DNA of 64,000 nucleotides from Caldimicrobium sp. (GTDB taxonomy: Bacteria > Desulfobacterota > Thermodesulfobacteria > Thermodesulfobacteriales > Thermodesulfobacteriaceae), in NCBI GenBank assembly GCA_025060015.1, contig JANXDB010000020.1, positions 1-64,000 on the forward strand. The letters run 5' to 3'. Shown here piece after piece: positions 17,405-25,016 of this stretch. The translations under genes were made by a program, and so were the position numbers. The number at the start of each line of letters is the position of its first letter. The stretch's first letter is position 1. The notes below the pieces were generated by a model. It was not told where the DNA came from. It saw nothing but the letters and a program-made list of their open reading frames with translations, and did no database searches.

Positions 17405-17701
17405 ATCTCATTCCTCCCATGATTTTAATTTATTATTATTTAATTCTAACAGTTTTTTTAACTATACTCAATTTTTAAATTTTTCTCCTTTATTAGATCT
17501 TTTTCTCAAAGAAAAAATAGCACATAGTGCTGTATTGTATTCAGTATCTTGAAGAGTTTTCATAATTATCAAAGATTTACAGATCAAGGTTTTATTTTAT
17601 TAAGAACTTTGGGTAGGTCAAGGGCAACTTCATTTTAGGTCTATTTAAAGAAGGCCAATTGAAAATATCGGGCCTACCAAAAAACATCTACGGATAATTT
17701 C
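17405..17701. other. 297-nt AT-rich gap downstream of ccoS
   Basis: No coding frame of note. It contains the leader of the SPOR gene and, on the minus strand, a short hairpin with a T-run that may end the cbb3 transcript (listed separately). A longer-range complementarity (GGTAGG near 17610 and CCTACC near 17675) is present but unconvincing as a structure. Confidence 0.5.
17512..17533 (-). terminator. Possible rho-independent terminator of the cbb3 cluster
   Basis: On the minus strand AGCAC-TAT-GTGCT is followed by ATTTTTTC. The stem is only 5 bp but the U-run is good. It lies ~170 nt beyond the ccoS stop and upstream of the SPOR-protein gene in the same orientation. Confidence 0.35.
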
Positions 17702-17848
17702 CTAATCCTCTTCATCATCTTCTAACATACGATATTTGGGGGCCTCTGGGTCATCAAGTTGGCCACTTTTAACTGACCAAAGAAACCACAGCCAAGCCCC
17801 AATTCCAAGGGCCAAGGAAATGCCAATCAGAAAATACAAACTCCACAT
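17702..17848 (-). CDS. ccoS: cbb3-type cytochrome oxidase assembly protein CcoS
   Basis: A 48-residue protein missed by the ORF track. It has one N-terminal membrane helix (LYFLIGISLALGIGAWLWFLW) then SVKSGQLDDPEAPKYRML and an acidic tail. The WxVKSGQxDDxExPxxRxLxDD pattern is the hallmark of CcoS, which is needed for cofactor insertion into cbb3 oxidase. The ATG at 17848 is 4 nt after the ccoI stop. It is the last gene of the cluster. Confidence 0.92.
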   Translation of the reverse strand: MWSLYFLIGISLALGIGAWLWFLWSVKSGQLDDPEAPKYRMLEDDEED

Positions 17849-17852
17849 GGCT

Positions 17853-20255
17853 TTACTTTGTAAGCCTCAAAGAATTAGCCACAACAAAAAGAGAACTCAA
17901 GGCCATCAGTATAGCTGAAATGACCGGATGTATTTTGCCCATCACCGCAAGGGGTATGGCTATGCTATTGTAGGAAAAGGCCCAAAAGAGATTCTCTTTG
18001 GCGATCTTTAAGGCTTTTCTTGAAAGCATCAAGAACCGTGGTAAACTCCTCAGGTCCTTTTTGATAAAGACACCTTGAGCGGATTCCATGGCAAGCTCGA
18101 CTCCACTTGATAGTGCTAAACTGGCATAACTCACTGCTAAGGCAGGGGCATCATTAATGCCATCACCAATCATAAGGACCTTTTCCTCTTTCTCCTGCCA
18201 TTTCTTGATAAGTTCGGCCTTTTCCATAGGAGTGGCCTTAGAGATAAAATAATCAATGTGGAGAAAATTGGCAACCCTTTTAACAGATCTTTCCTCGTCT
18301 CCGCTAAGAAGCCAAATCTCCATGTCAAAATCCTTAAGAGATCTAACTACTTCCCGTGCCTCCTCTCTAATAGTGTCATCTACTATAAACAAAGCCAAAA
18401 CCTTTTTCTCATCACCGAGAAAAACAGGAGTAAACCCCTTTTCTGTTGCCTCCTGGAGATCCTTTAGGGCTTGATCAGGCATCTCCAGATTTTTCTCATC
18501 CATAAACTTCTGATTTCCCAAATAATAAATTTTTCCCTCCACATATCCCTCAATGCCCCTACCTGGATAATTCCTGAATTGAGTTAACTTCGGTACAGAG
18601 GGCCCTTTGACAGCCTTCAGGAAAGCTTTCGCTATGGGATGGGAAGATCCGCTTTCCAAACCACAAGCTACCTTGAGGGCACTATCCTCTTCCACGGAGT
18701 AGGTTTTTACCTCCACTATCCTAGGCTCGCCTTTGGTTAAGGTGCCGGTTTTATCAAAGGCGATTTTGTTTAGATAAGGAACTCTCTCAAAAAGGGTAGA
18801 GTCCTTAATTAAAATTCCCAGTTCGTAGGACCTCTGAGTTGCTATCAAGTAAACAAGAGGTAGAGCTAGCCCAAGGGCACAGGGACAGGCAATAACTAAC
18901 ACTGAGACTGCTCTTAAAAGAGCCACCTTGGTCTCCACATGAAAGTTCCAATATAAAAAAGTCACCAAGGCAATGATTAATATCCCTGGAACAAAGACCT
19001 TTATCACTCTGTCTGCCAAAGTCTGAAGTCTTGGTTTTTCCTCTAAAGCCGTTGTAACTGCATGCAAAATCTTCGAAAGCAAAGTCTCCTTGACAGCCTT
19101 AACCTTGATTATCAGTCTTCCGTTAATGTTGAGGGATCCGGCATAAACATAGTCTTCCCTATCTTTATATACAGGCATGGGCTCCCCTGTAAACAGGGAC
19201 TCTTGAACCTCGGAACATCCCTCCACCACTACACCATCCACAGGTATCTTTTCTCCTGGCCTTACTACAACTAAGTCTCCTTCTTTCAAAGTCTCCAAAA
19301 GCACAAGAACTTCTCCAGTTTCGGAGACTTTGGTAGCATAACGAGGTTGATAACTTAGTAAAAGCCTGAGGAGAGAACTTGCTTTGAATCTCATTTTCTT
19401 CTCCAAATACCTTCCCAAAAGTATGAAGGTAATAATCATGGCGGAGGTATCAAAATAGACCTCCTTTTCAAGGAATATAGCACCTACACTGTAAAGATAG
19501 GCGGAAAAGGATCCCAAGATGATTAGCACATCCATGGATAGTTCTCTTAAACGCAGACTCATAAAGAAGTTTTTCCAAAAGGGTTGAGCTGAGTAGAACA
19601 TAACAGGGGTACTCAAACCCCAGGCAAGAAATTCGAAAAACCTTCTCAACTCCGGATCTATACCCTGGAAATAACCCGCATAAAGTGAGACCGTATAGAG
19701 CATAAGCTGCATGGAAAAAAAGCCTGCGGTTCCGAAGCGGATAAGTAAATCCTTGGCTTCAGCCTCAAGGACCTTCTCAGGATCAGAAGTCAAACCGGGT
19801 AAGGGAAGATATCCCAGGGAGGTTATGGCACTTAGGATCTCTTTTAGAGAAATCTCCTGAGGATTAAAACTTATGGTAGCCCTATGGGTGGCAAAGTTAA
19901 TGTTAACCCTTTTTATACCCTTTTTCTTTCTTAAGAATTTCTCAATAAGCCATACACAGGCAGCACATCTTAACCCAGATATGCCGAGTTTTAATTCTGC
20001 CTCCTCCTCGCTTAACCTTTTTACCGAGTCCTCAAAGAGAGTCTCTTCAACTTCCTTAAACTCAGGCTGACCAGGAATCCAACCTTTTCTCCTTTCATAG
20101 AAGGCCTCAAGATCAGCTTCTCTTATGGCTAACCTTATGGCATAGCAGCCTGCGCAACAAAAGGGCTCTAATTTTCCACCAATCTCATACCAGAGCACTT
20201 CCTCTTTCTTGAGAGGGGCTAGACAATGAACGCAACTTAGAAATGGCTCTGACAT
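17853..20255 (-). CDS. ccoI: Copper-translocating P-type ATPase CcoI/FixI
   Basis: P1B-type ATPase that exports copper for the CcoN CuB site. Order: an N-terminal Cys-rich metal-binding segment (CVHC ... CCAGC), an HMA domain with LRCAACVWLIEKFLRK, eight predicted membrane helices, actuator TGE (LFTGEPMPV), CPCALGLALP ion channel motif, phosphorylation DKTGTLTKGEP and the hinge GDGINDAPALA. At 800 aa it has the usual length. It immediately follows the SafE-like gene (stop and start adjacent) and precedes ccoS. Confidence 0.95.
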   Translation of the reverse strand: MSEPFLSCVHCLAPLKKEEVLWYEIGGKLEPFCCAGCYAIRLAIREADLEAFYERRKGWIPGQPEFKEVEETLFEDSVKRLSEEEAELKLGISGLRCAACVWLIEKFLRKKKGIKRVNINFATHRATISFNPQEISLKEILSAITSLGYLPLPGLTSDPEKVLEAEAKDLLIRFGTAGFFSMQLMLYTVSLYAGYFQGIDPELRRFFEFLAWGLSTPVMFYSAQPFWKNFFMSLRLRELSMDVLIILGSFSAYLYSVGAIFLEKEVYFDTSAMIITFILLGRYLEKKMRFKASSLLRLLLSYQPRYATKVSETGEVLVLLETLKEGDLVVVRPGEKIPVDGVVVEGCSEVQESLFTGEPMPVYKDREDYVYAGSLNINGRLIIKVKAVKETLLSKILHAVTTALEEKPRLQTLADRVIKVFVPGILIIALVTFLYWNFHVETKVALLRAVSVLVIACPCALGLALPLVYLIATQRSYELGILIKDSTLFERVPYLNKIAFDKTGTLTKGEPRIVEVKTYSVEEDSALKVACGLESGSSHPIAKAFLKAVKGPSVPKLTQFRNYPGRGIEGYVEGKIYYLGNQKFMDEKNLEMPDQALKDLQEATEKGFTPVFLGDEKKVLALFIVDDTIREEAREVVRSLKDFDMEIWLLSGDEERSVKRVANFLHIDYFISKATPMEKAELIKKWQEKEEKVLMIGDGINDAPALAVSYASLALSSGVELAMESAQGVFIKKDLRSLPRFLMLSRKALKIAKENLFWAFSYNSIAIPLAVMGKIHPVISAILMALSSLFVVANSLRLTK

Positions 20256-20951
20256 CTATCTAATAAACTCTGACCAGATAAAATAGGCACCTGCTATAAT
20301 CAGAAGAATACCAGCAAGATAGTTGAATTTTTCTCTGAGAAAGGTTTTTCCCTTAAAGGTTGCCTCACTAACCAGAAAAAGAGAAGGGATGGTTGCTAAA
20401 CCAAAGATAAGTAGAGCTAAAAATCCCTTAGCAAAGGCAACCAAGGGTATTTTCTCCTTAACACCAAGGGCTGATACTGCAATAAATCCTGCATAGGAAA
20501 GCCCACAGGGAAGAAGACCATTTAAAATGCCAGCTGGAAATAGGTAGCTTAGGCCACCACTTTTGATTAAATTTGCCATCCTCACACTTAGAGCCTCTAC
20601 TTTGAAAAGCAATCTTATAAATCTCGGTTTCCTGCGAAGGATCAAAAGAAGACCCATTACGATCAAAAGAAGGCTAACCAGAAGCACTAAAATCCTCTGG
20701 AAGGGCTCTAAATATTCCGCACCGGCAAGAAAGGATCCGAGAAAAGCCATAAAACCGCCAACAAAGGCATAACTCAAGGCCCTCCCCAAATGATAAAAGA
20801 CATAAACTCTGACTCTATCCCAGAGGGAAAGCCCCTCCATCACCGAGGATAAAAAAAGCATAAGGGGGCCGCACATTCCGATACAATGGCCAAAGCCCCC
20901 CATAAATCCAGAAACAGCAAGGATTAAGAAGATGGGCTTTTCAACTTCCAT
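20256..20951 (-). CDS. SafE/TauE-like membrane protein of cbb3 clusters (COG2836 type)
   Basis: A 231-residue protein with about six membrane helices. It starts with GFMGGFGHCIGMCGPLML, a Cys/His/Met-rich first helix, and has GILNGLLPCGLSYAGF in the middle; the duplicated half pattern resembles DsbD-type transporters. Homologues are regularly found between ccoG/H and ccoI and are thought to help copper supply to the oxidase. The sulfite exporter name of the wider family is not evidence for sulfite transport here. Confidence 0.8.
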   Translation of the reverse strand: MEVEKPIFLILAVSGFMGGFGHCIGMCGPLMLFLSSVMEGLSLWDRVRVYVFYHLGRALSYAFVGGFMAFLGSFLAGAEYLEPFQRILVLLVSLLLIVMGLLLILRRKPRFIRLLFKVEALSVRMANLIKSGGLSYLFPAGILNGLLPCGLSYAGFIAVSALGVKEKIPLVAFAKGFLALLIFGLATIPSLFLVSEATFKGKTFLREKFNYLAGILLIIAGAYFIWSEFIR

Positions 20952-21368
20952 CTATCGGTTTTTGATATGAAAAAGTATTTTGGCAAGGGTTTTCTTAGTG
21001 GATAAATCTATAACCTCTGCTTGCCACAGGGTTTTTTTGCATCGGGGAAGGATGATCTTGCCCTCATATTGCGCTGCTAAGATCTTTTTTACTTTGGCCT
21101 TGTTTTCTCCCATGTACATCTCCGGCATGGTAAAATCAACTAAAAGCTCTTCAGCTTGAAGAGGCGGATCAATCTGGATCTCTATTGTTAACTCCTGCAT
21201 TGCCCTTACTGGTTTGGGTTTCAAGTCAAATATAATCTTATGCTTGCCAAAAAACACCTCACAGGCACTTTTCTGAAGATCACACTCGGTCTCTTTTGCT
21301 ACAAGGGCCCTCTGAGAGAAACCCACAAAGAGCAGTAAGACCAAAGCTAAACTTAGGAAAGAGCGCAT
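20952..21368 (-). CDS. Periplasmic protein, possibly FixH/YtkA-like
   Basis: A 138-residue protein with a signal peptide (LALVLLLFVGFSQRALVA). The mature part contains two Cys early on (CDLQKSACEVFF) and beta segments LTIEIQIDPPLQAEELLVDFTMPEMYMGEN, whose Met-rich loop could bind copper. The fold pattern resembles YtkA/FixH-type immunoglobulin-like domains. Its position between nosL-like and SafE-like genes suggests a role in copper handling for the oxidase. Specific function unknown. Confidence 0.55.
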   Translation of the reverse strand: MRSFLSLALVLLLFVGFSQRALVAKETECDLQKSACEVFFGKHKIIFDLKPKPVRAMQELTIEIQIDPPLQAEELLVDFTMPEMYMGENKAKVKKILAAQYEGKIILPRCKKTLWQAEVIDLSTKKTLAKILFHIKNR

Positions 21369-21881
21369 TTAGTTTCCTCCCTTCTGCATCCTTTTCATCT
21401 TTCTTCTCTCACGGATCATCTTGGTGTCTTCATACATATCCTCATAAGCTGCCTTAATTGCCTCTTCAAAGTTTCCAAGCTTACCTCCATTTCTCTGAAT
21501 GAAAGCCAAGGCATCCTCCTTCTTCTCAAAGGCCCATTTGGCACGCTTAGTCATCACACCCTTTATAGATCCACCTATCACCCAATAGGCCCTTTCAGCA
21601 TCTATAAGTTTTTTCGTGTTGTAATCAGCAACCAAGATCTTCACCGGTGCTTTATCTATGTTGATAGCCATATCCAAAGCAGCACAGTGAAGACTACAAA
21701 CTCCCTCCTCATGGCCATCATCATAAACCACAAGCATCCTGCTAAAATTGAAAGCCTTTCGGTCCATCTGGCAGTACTTACAGGTTGGATGCTTCACAAT
21801 ATCATCATCTACTGCCTGTAATAGGGCAAAACCTCCAAACAATAATAACACAAAAAGAATCAAACTAACCACTCGCTTCAT
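21369..21881 (-). CDS. NosL-like copper-binding periplasmic protein
   Basis: After an N-terminal signal segment the protein has TCKYCQMDRKAFNFSRMLVVYDDG and GVCSLHCAAL, the Cys/Met/His pattern of NosL-family copper chaperones. The C-terminus is long, charged and helical, ending RRKMKRMQKGGN. No nitrous-oxide reductase is nearby, so in this setting it probably serves cbb3 assembly. RBS GGAGGTGAG precedes the ATG. A good -10 TATAAT lies on the minus strand (21934-21939) without a clear -35, so the copper genes may also form a second transcription unit. Confidence 0.8.
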   Translation of the reverse strand: MKRVVSLILFVLLLFGGFALLQAVDDDIVKHPTCKYCQMDRKAFNFSRMLVVYDDGHEEGVCSLHCAALDMAINIDKAPVKILVADYNTKKLIDAERAYWVIGGSIKGVMTKRAKWAFEKKEDALAFIQRNGGKLGNFEEAIKAAYEDMYEDTKMIRERRKMKRMQKGGN

Positions 21882-22030
21882 AACTCACCTCCTACTCGAA
21901 AATTTTTGAAGTGTTTGAGAAGGCTCTATCTCAATTATAACAATTTTTTGAACATAACACTATTTAGTAAAGATGTCTTAAAAGTTAAAATAAATATCTC
22001 TAAAGCTCCCTGGGAGTTCCATTTCAAAGA

Positions 22031-22477
22031 CTATCTGTAATCCACCTCAATTCGCTTGAACAGAGGAAAGACTTCACCTTCGTAGGGTAAAAAAAAGATA
22101 AGATTCCACTTTCCCGAAAAGGGAATCTTTATCTTGGTAAGAAAATTAGAGCCCTCTTTAGGTGTGGCTTCATATTCCAGATCATATTCATTGTTTGCTA
22201 TCCAGCTCACTCTTACCTTAATTCTGTTCACTCTATACTGATTCATGGCATCTTCATTAATTTTGAAGATAAGGTCGTTTTCACCCACCTTAAAGGTTGG
22301 GGAAGACAAAGTGAGATTATAGAACTTCTCTGCCTTTTTGTATTTATCATAGGAAATTCCAAGCTCGTAGGATTTTTCGTAGATCTTGCCATCAAAGTTC
22401 TTTTTACCAATGTATATGGAGAAAGCAATGGCAGAAAGACCAATAAAAATAACCAAATACACCAACCCTCTAATCAT
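22031..22477 (-). CDS. ccoH: CcoH/FixH-like cbb3 assembly protein
   Basis: 148 residues with one N-terminal membrane helix (YLVIFIGLSAIAFSIYIG) followed by KSYELGISYDKYKKAEKF and a periplasmic beta domain, the arrangement of FixH/CcoH, which contacts CcoP and CcoN during assembly. Its start overlaps the ccoG stop (4 nt). A 149-nt gap follows before the nosL-like gene. Confidence 0.85.
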   Translation of the reverse strand: MIRGLVYLVIFIGLSAIAFSIYIGKKNFDGKIYEKSYELGISYDKYKKAEKFYNLTLSSPTFKVGENDLIFKINEDAMNQYRVNRIKVRVSWIANNEYDLEYEATPKEGSNFLTKIKIPFSGKWNLIFFLPYEGEVFPLFKRIEVDYR

Positions 22478-23637
22478 AAAACCTCAAAATTCTCACTTTT
22501 TACCAGTTTCTTTTGATTAAGATAGATTTTTATTTCAAATTTCTTTATATCCTTAGGCACAAAGACCAGCAGACGAACCTTTTTCTTCTCCTCTGAAGCT
22601 AAGACAATCTCCTCTGGGACAACCTTTAGAAAAGGCACAGTGCTTATTTTTATTTTCTGAGGGGACTTATTTTTGTTTTCCAATGAAAGCCAAAAGGCTC
22701 CAATAGTGTTTTCTCTAGCTTCCTTTGGGGTTGAAAAACCGAGATCTCTGCCTAAATGAATTTCCACTGGGTTTATCTTAAAGGAGTAGAAAATAGTTCC
22801 ACCAAGTGAGAGGAAAAAAAGAAGGGTAGTAATCCAGATGGCTGGCCTAAAAAATTCCTTTAGGGTAAGACCCTTTTTTGATCCCCATAGGTATCTAATT
22901 AAGCCTGGCTTTTCCTTTTTGAGAAAAACCCTATCACAGGCTGAAAGACACTCCGCACAGGCAATACAGGCGATACCTGAGCCCTCTCTTATGTCAATCT
23001 TTACCGGACAGGCCCTTACACAGGCTTTACAGTTGATACACTCCTCCTTTCTCTCAGGATCAAGGGCGATTAACAGCGTCTTATCGTCAAAAAGCACAGT
23101 CTGAGCTCGGGCATAGGGACAGATCTTGGCACAGAAAGTTCGCCTCCAATAGAGGAAGTTAAAAAAAGTGGGCACAAAGATCAATATGAAAAAGGCAGTT
23201 GTCAGCCTGCCAGGTGGTTCTCCTCTGAAAAGTTTTTCCCAAAATTCGTAGGGAGAAATAAAATACCATATGAGGGTTAAACTGACCCATAGGCTCAGCA
23301 AAAAGATAACTGAGTAAAAAAGAACTTTTCTCTTTTGTAACTTCTCCGTAAAATCACATAGGACTGTTTGAGGACAGCACCAACCACACCAAATCCTACC
23401 AAAGGCAAGGGTTATCAGAAGAAATAGAAAAGTAAAAGCCAGCGTGAGAAGAAGCAGGAGAAAAAAATCCTCAAGATAGAGAGTCTTCCCCAAAAAATAC
23501 AGCTTTAGGGTGGGCACATCAAAGCGAAGGGCACTTTCACCGGACACTTTGATCCAGGGCAAAATAAAAAAGGTGGCGGCAAGGAAAAACTTCACACCCC
23601 ACCGCCACCCCTGAAGACTAAGAACCCTTCTCTTCAT
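22474..23637 (-). CDS. ccoG: CcoG (RdxA/FixG) 4Fe-4S membrane protein
   Basis: Cupric reductase-like assembly factor of cbb3 oxidase. Several membrane helices carry WCGWCCPQTV and the CPYARAQ loop; a ferredoxin-type domain follows with CINCKACVRACP and CIACAECLSAC, then a C-terminal periplasmic Ig-like domain. The track starts at a TTG (23673); the ATG at 23637 gives MKRRVLSLQGWRW and is preferred (387 aa). It overlaps the ccoQ-like gene by 20 nt. Confidence 0.93.
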   Translation of the reverse strand: MKRRVLSLQGWRWGVKFFLAATFFILPWIKVSGESALRFDVPTLKLYFLGKTLYLEDFFLLLLLTLAFTFLFLLITLAFGRIWCGWCCPQTVLCDFTEKLQKRKVLFYSVIFLLSLWVSLTLIWYFISPYEFWEKLFRGEPPGRLTTAFFILIFVPTFFNFLYWRRTFCAKICPYARAQTVLFDDKTLLIALDPERKEECINCKACVRACPVKIDIREGSGIACIACAECLSACDRVFLKKEKPGLIRYLWGSKKGLTLKEFFRPAIWITTLLFFLSLGGTIFYSFKINPVEIHLGRDLGFSTPKEARENTIGAFWLSLENKNKSPQKIKISTVPFLKVVPEEIVLASEEKKKVRLLVFVPKDIKKFEIKIYLNQKKLVKSENFEVL

Positions 23638-23770
23638 CGTCGTCTTGGAGCATGCGGTATTTTGGTTCCTCAATCTTTTCCTTTCTCTTCCTGTTAAAGT
23701 AATAGGCTATGATCATGGCAAAGGCAATCACTAAAATAGATCCATATAATAGATATTCCGTTGGACTCAT
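23618..23770 (-). CDS. ccoQ: CcoQ-like small subunit with a CcoS-like tail
   Basis: A 50-residue protein not in the track: one membrane helix (LLYGSILVIAFAMIIAYYF), a basic patch RKRKEK, then EEPKYRMLQDDDEE. Position between ccoP and ccoG and topology fit CcoQ/FixQ. However, the tail PKYRMLxDDxEE is almost the same as the tail of CcoS from this cluster (PKYRMLEDDEED), so it may be a CcoS paralogue acting at the CcoQ position. The ATG overlaps the stop of the 29-aa gene (ATGA), and its 3' end overlaps ccoG. Confidence 0.8.
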   Translation of the reverse strand: MSPTEYLLYGSILVIAFAMIIAYYFNRKRKEKIEEPKYRMLQDDDEEKGS

Positions 23771-23856
23771 TTGCCCCTCATCTTAAAGTATAGTAAAAGT
23801 AGCGCAAGGGCTGCTAGACTTGTAAAACCTATAGTGGCTATGATGGTTATATCCAT
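23767..23856 (-). CDS. 29-aa single-helix membrane peptide between ccoP and ccoQ
   Basis: A tiny frame with an excellent ribosome site (AAGGAGG, 6-7 nt before the ATG) encodes one hydrophobic helix, TIIATIGFTSLAALALLLLYF, with a basic end KMRGK. It ends in an ATGA overlap with the ccoQ-like gene and starts 11 nt after ccoP. This tight coupling indicates it is translated as part of the oxidase operon. It may be a small cbb3 subunit analogous to CcoM or a second CcoQ; no homologue can be named from sequence alone. Confidence 0.7.
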   Translation of the reverse strand: MDITIIATIGFTSLAALALLLLYFKMRGK

Positions 23857-23867
23857 GGTAATCCTCC

Positions 23868-24395
23868 TTATTTTTGTAAAGTTCGTATATAGGCAACCAT
23901 GGACCATATGGCATTTTTATCAAACTGAGCCTCATAGGGAGGCATTCCTTTGTCAGTTCCCTTGGCTATGATTTTGTAAAGCTCACCATCAGAGATATCT
24001 TTTTCTGCGCCAAGCCATACTCTATCTTGTAAACCCGGTCCAATACCACCCTCTCCGTTTGCCCCATGACAAGCGGCACAGTTCTTTGCATAGAGATCTT
24101 TTCCCATAGCTATGGCTTTGGAATCTCCTGCCAGAGGATTTTTATCCTCGATAACTGCTGGTTCCGCTTTAGCCTTAAGACGTTGTGCTATAACTGGGTC
24201 CTTTGCTAATTCTTCCTGTAGTTCCTTTTCCTGGGACCAACCGGTAAAAGCTGGAGTATAGGCATAGATATAGTAAATGCCCCAGATGATCAGACCCCAG
24301 AAAAGAATTAGCCAACCCTTGGGAATTGGTCTGCTGCAACACTCCTCTGTTTCAAACTCTCTTAAATCATCGGCCTCTTCATATATATGCTTCAT
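23868..24395 (-). CDS. ccoP: cbb3 oxidase subunit CcoP, mono-heme form
   Basis: 175 residues: an N-terminal cytoplasmic segment with a CC pair (EECCSRPIPKGW), one membrane helix (LILFWGLIIWGIYYIYAY), and one class I cytochrome c domain with NCAACHGANGEGGIGPGL and a distal Met in KGMPPY. Classical CcoP has two CxxCH motifs and ~300 residues; only one is present here, so the electron path lacks one heme. It lies 22 nt after ccoO. Confidence 0.93.
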   Translation of the reverse strand: MKHIYEEADDLREFETEECCSRPIPKGWLILFWGLIIWGIYYIYAYTPAFTGWSQEKELQEELAKDPVIAQRLKAKAEPAVIEDKNPLAGDSKAIAMGKDLYAKNCAACHGANGEGGIGPGLQDRVWLGAEKDISDGELYKIIAKGTDKGMPPYEAQFDKNAIWSMVAYIRTLQK

Positions 24396-24417
24396 ATTTT
24401 CACCTCCCCAAAGTTTT

Positions 24418-25002
24418 TTACTTTTTGACTGCCGTTCCTAAAACCTGCATATAAGCCACCAACGCATCCATCTCTGTCTTGCCTTTCAGAGCTTCTATTT
24501 CCTCCTTTGTATAGGGAAATCCCAAAGCCTTCATGTGGGCTTCGATCTGCTGTGGATCTAACTTTCTTTCTTTCAAAAAGGCATATTTAGGCATATTACT
24601 TTGAGGAAAGAAGGCCTGAGGATTTTCAAAGTGCTTATAGTGCCATTCATCGGGATATTTTCCTCCAATCCTTGCTAGATCAGGACCAGTTCTTTTAGAA
24701 CCCCAGAGGAAGGGACGATCATATGCAAACTCACCGGCCTTAGAATATTCACCATAGCGTAGTACCTCAGTTTTTAATGGTCTCACAGTCTGAGTGTGAC
24801 AGTAGAAACAACCCTCTCTTTGATATACATCCCTGCCAGCCAGTTGCAAGGCCGTAAAAGGCTTTAATCCCTCAAGTTTGGGATGCATTTCCGGTCTAAA
24901 CATGGGATAAAGCATGGTAATAATGGTTCCTGCAAGGACTGCTAGAGTAGCCAAAACGGCCAGAACTACAGGATTTCTCTCTATGACATGATGGAGACTC
25001 AT
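24418..25002 (-). CDS. ccoO: cbb3 oxidase subunit CcoO (mono-heme cytochrome c)
   Basis: 194 residues with one N-terminal membrane anchor and a cytochrome c domain: GCFYCHTQTVRPL for covalent heme, GPDLARIGGKY, and SNMPKY with the axial Met. It passes electrons from CcoP to CcoN. It starts 14 nt after ccoN. Confidence 0.95.
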   Translation of the reverse strand: MSLHHVIERNPVVLAVLATLAVLAGTIITMLYPMFRPEMHPKLEGLKPFTALQLAGRDVYQREGCFYCHTQTVRPLKTEVLRYGEYSKAGEFAYDRPFLWGSKRTGPDLARIGGKYPDEWHYKHFENPQAFFPQSNMPKYAFLKERKLDPQQIEAHMKALGFPYTKEEIEALKGKTEMDALVAYMQVLGTAVKK

Positions 25003-25016
25003 ACTCTCACCTCCCC

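Noticed and set aside
16950-17552. 200-aa plus-strand ORF
   Set aside because: Antisense of the SPOR gene, whose low-complexity linker keeps the opposite frame open by chance.
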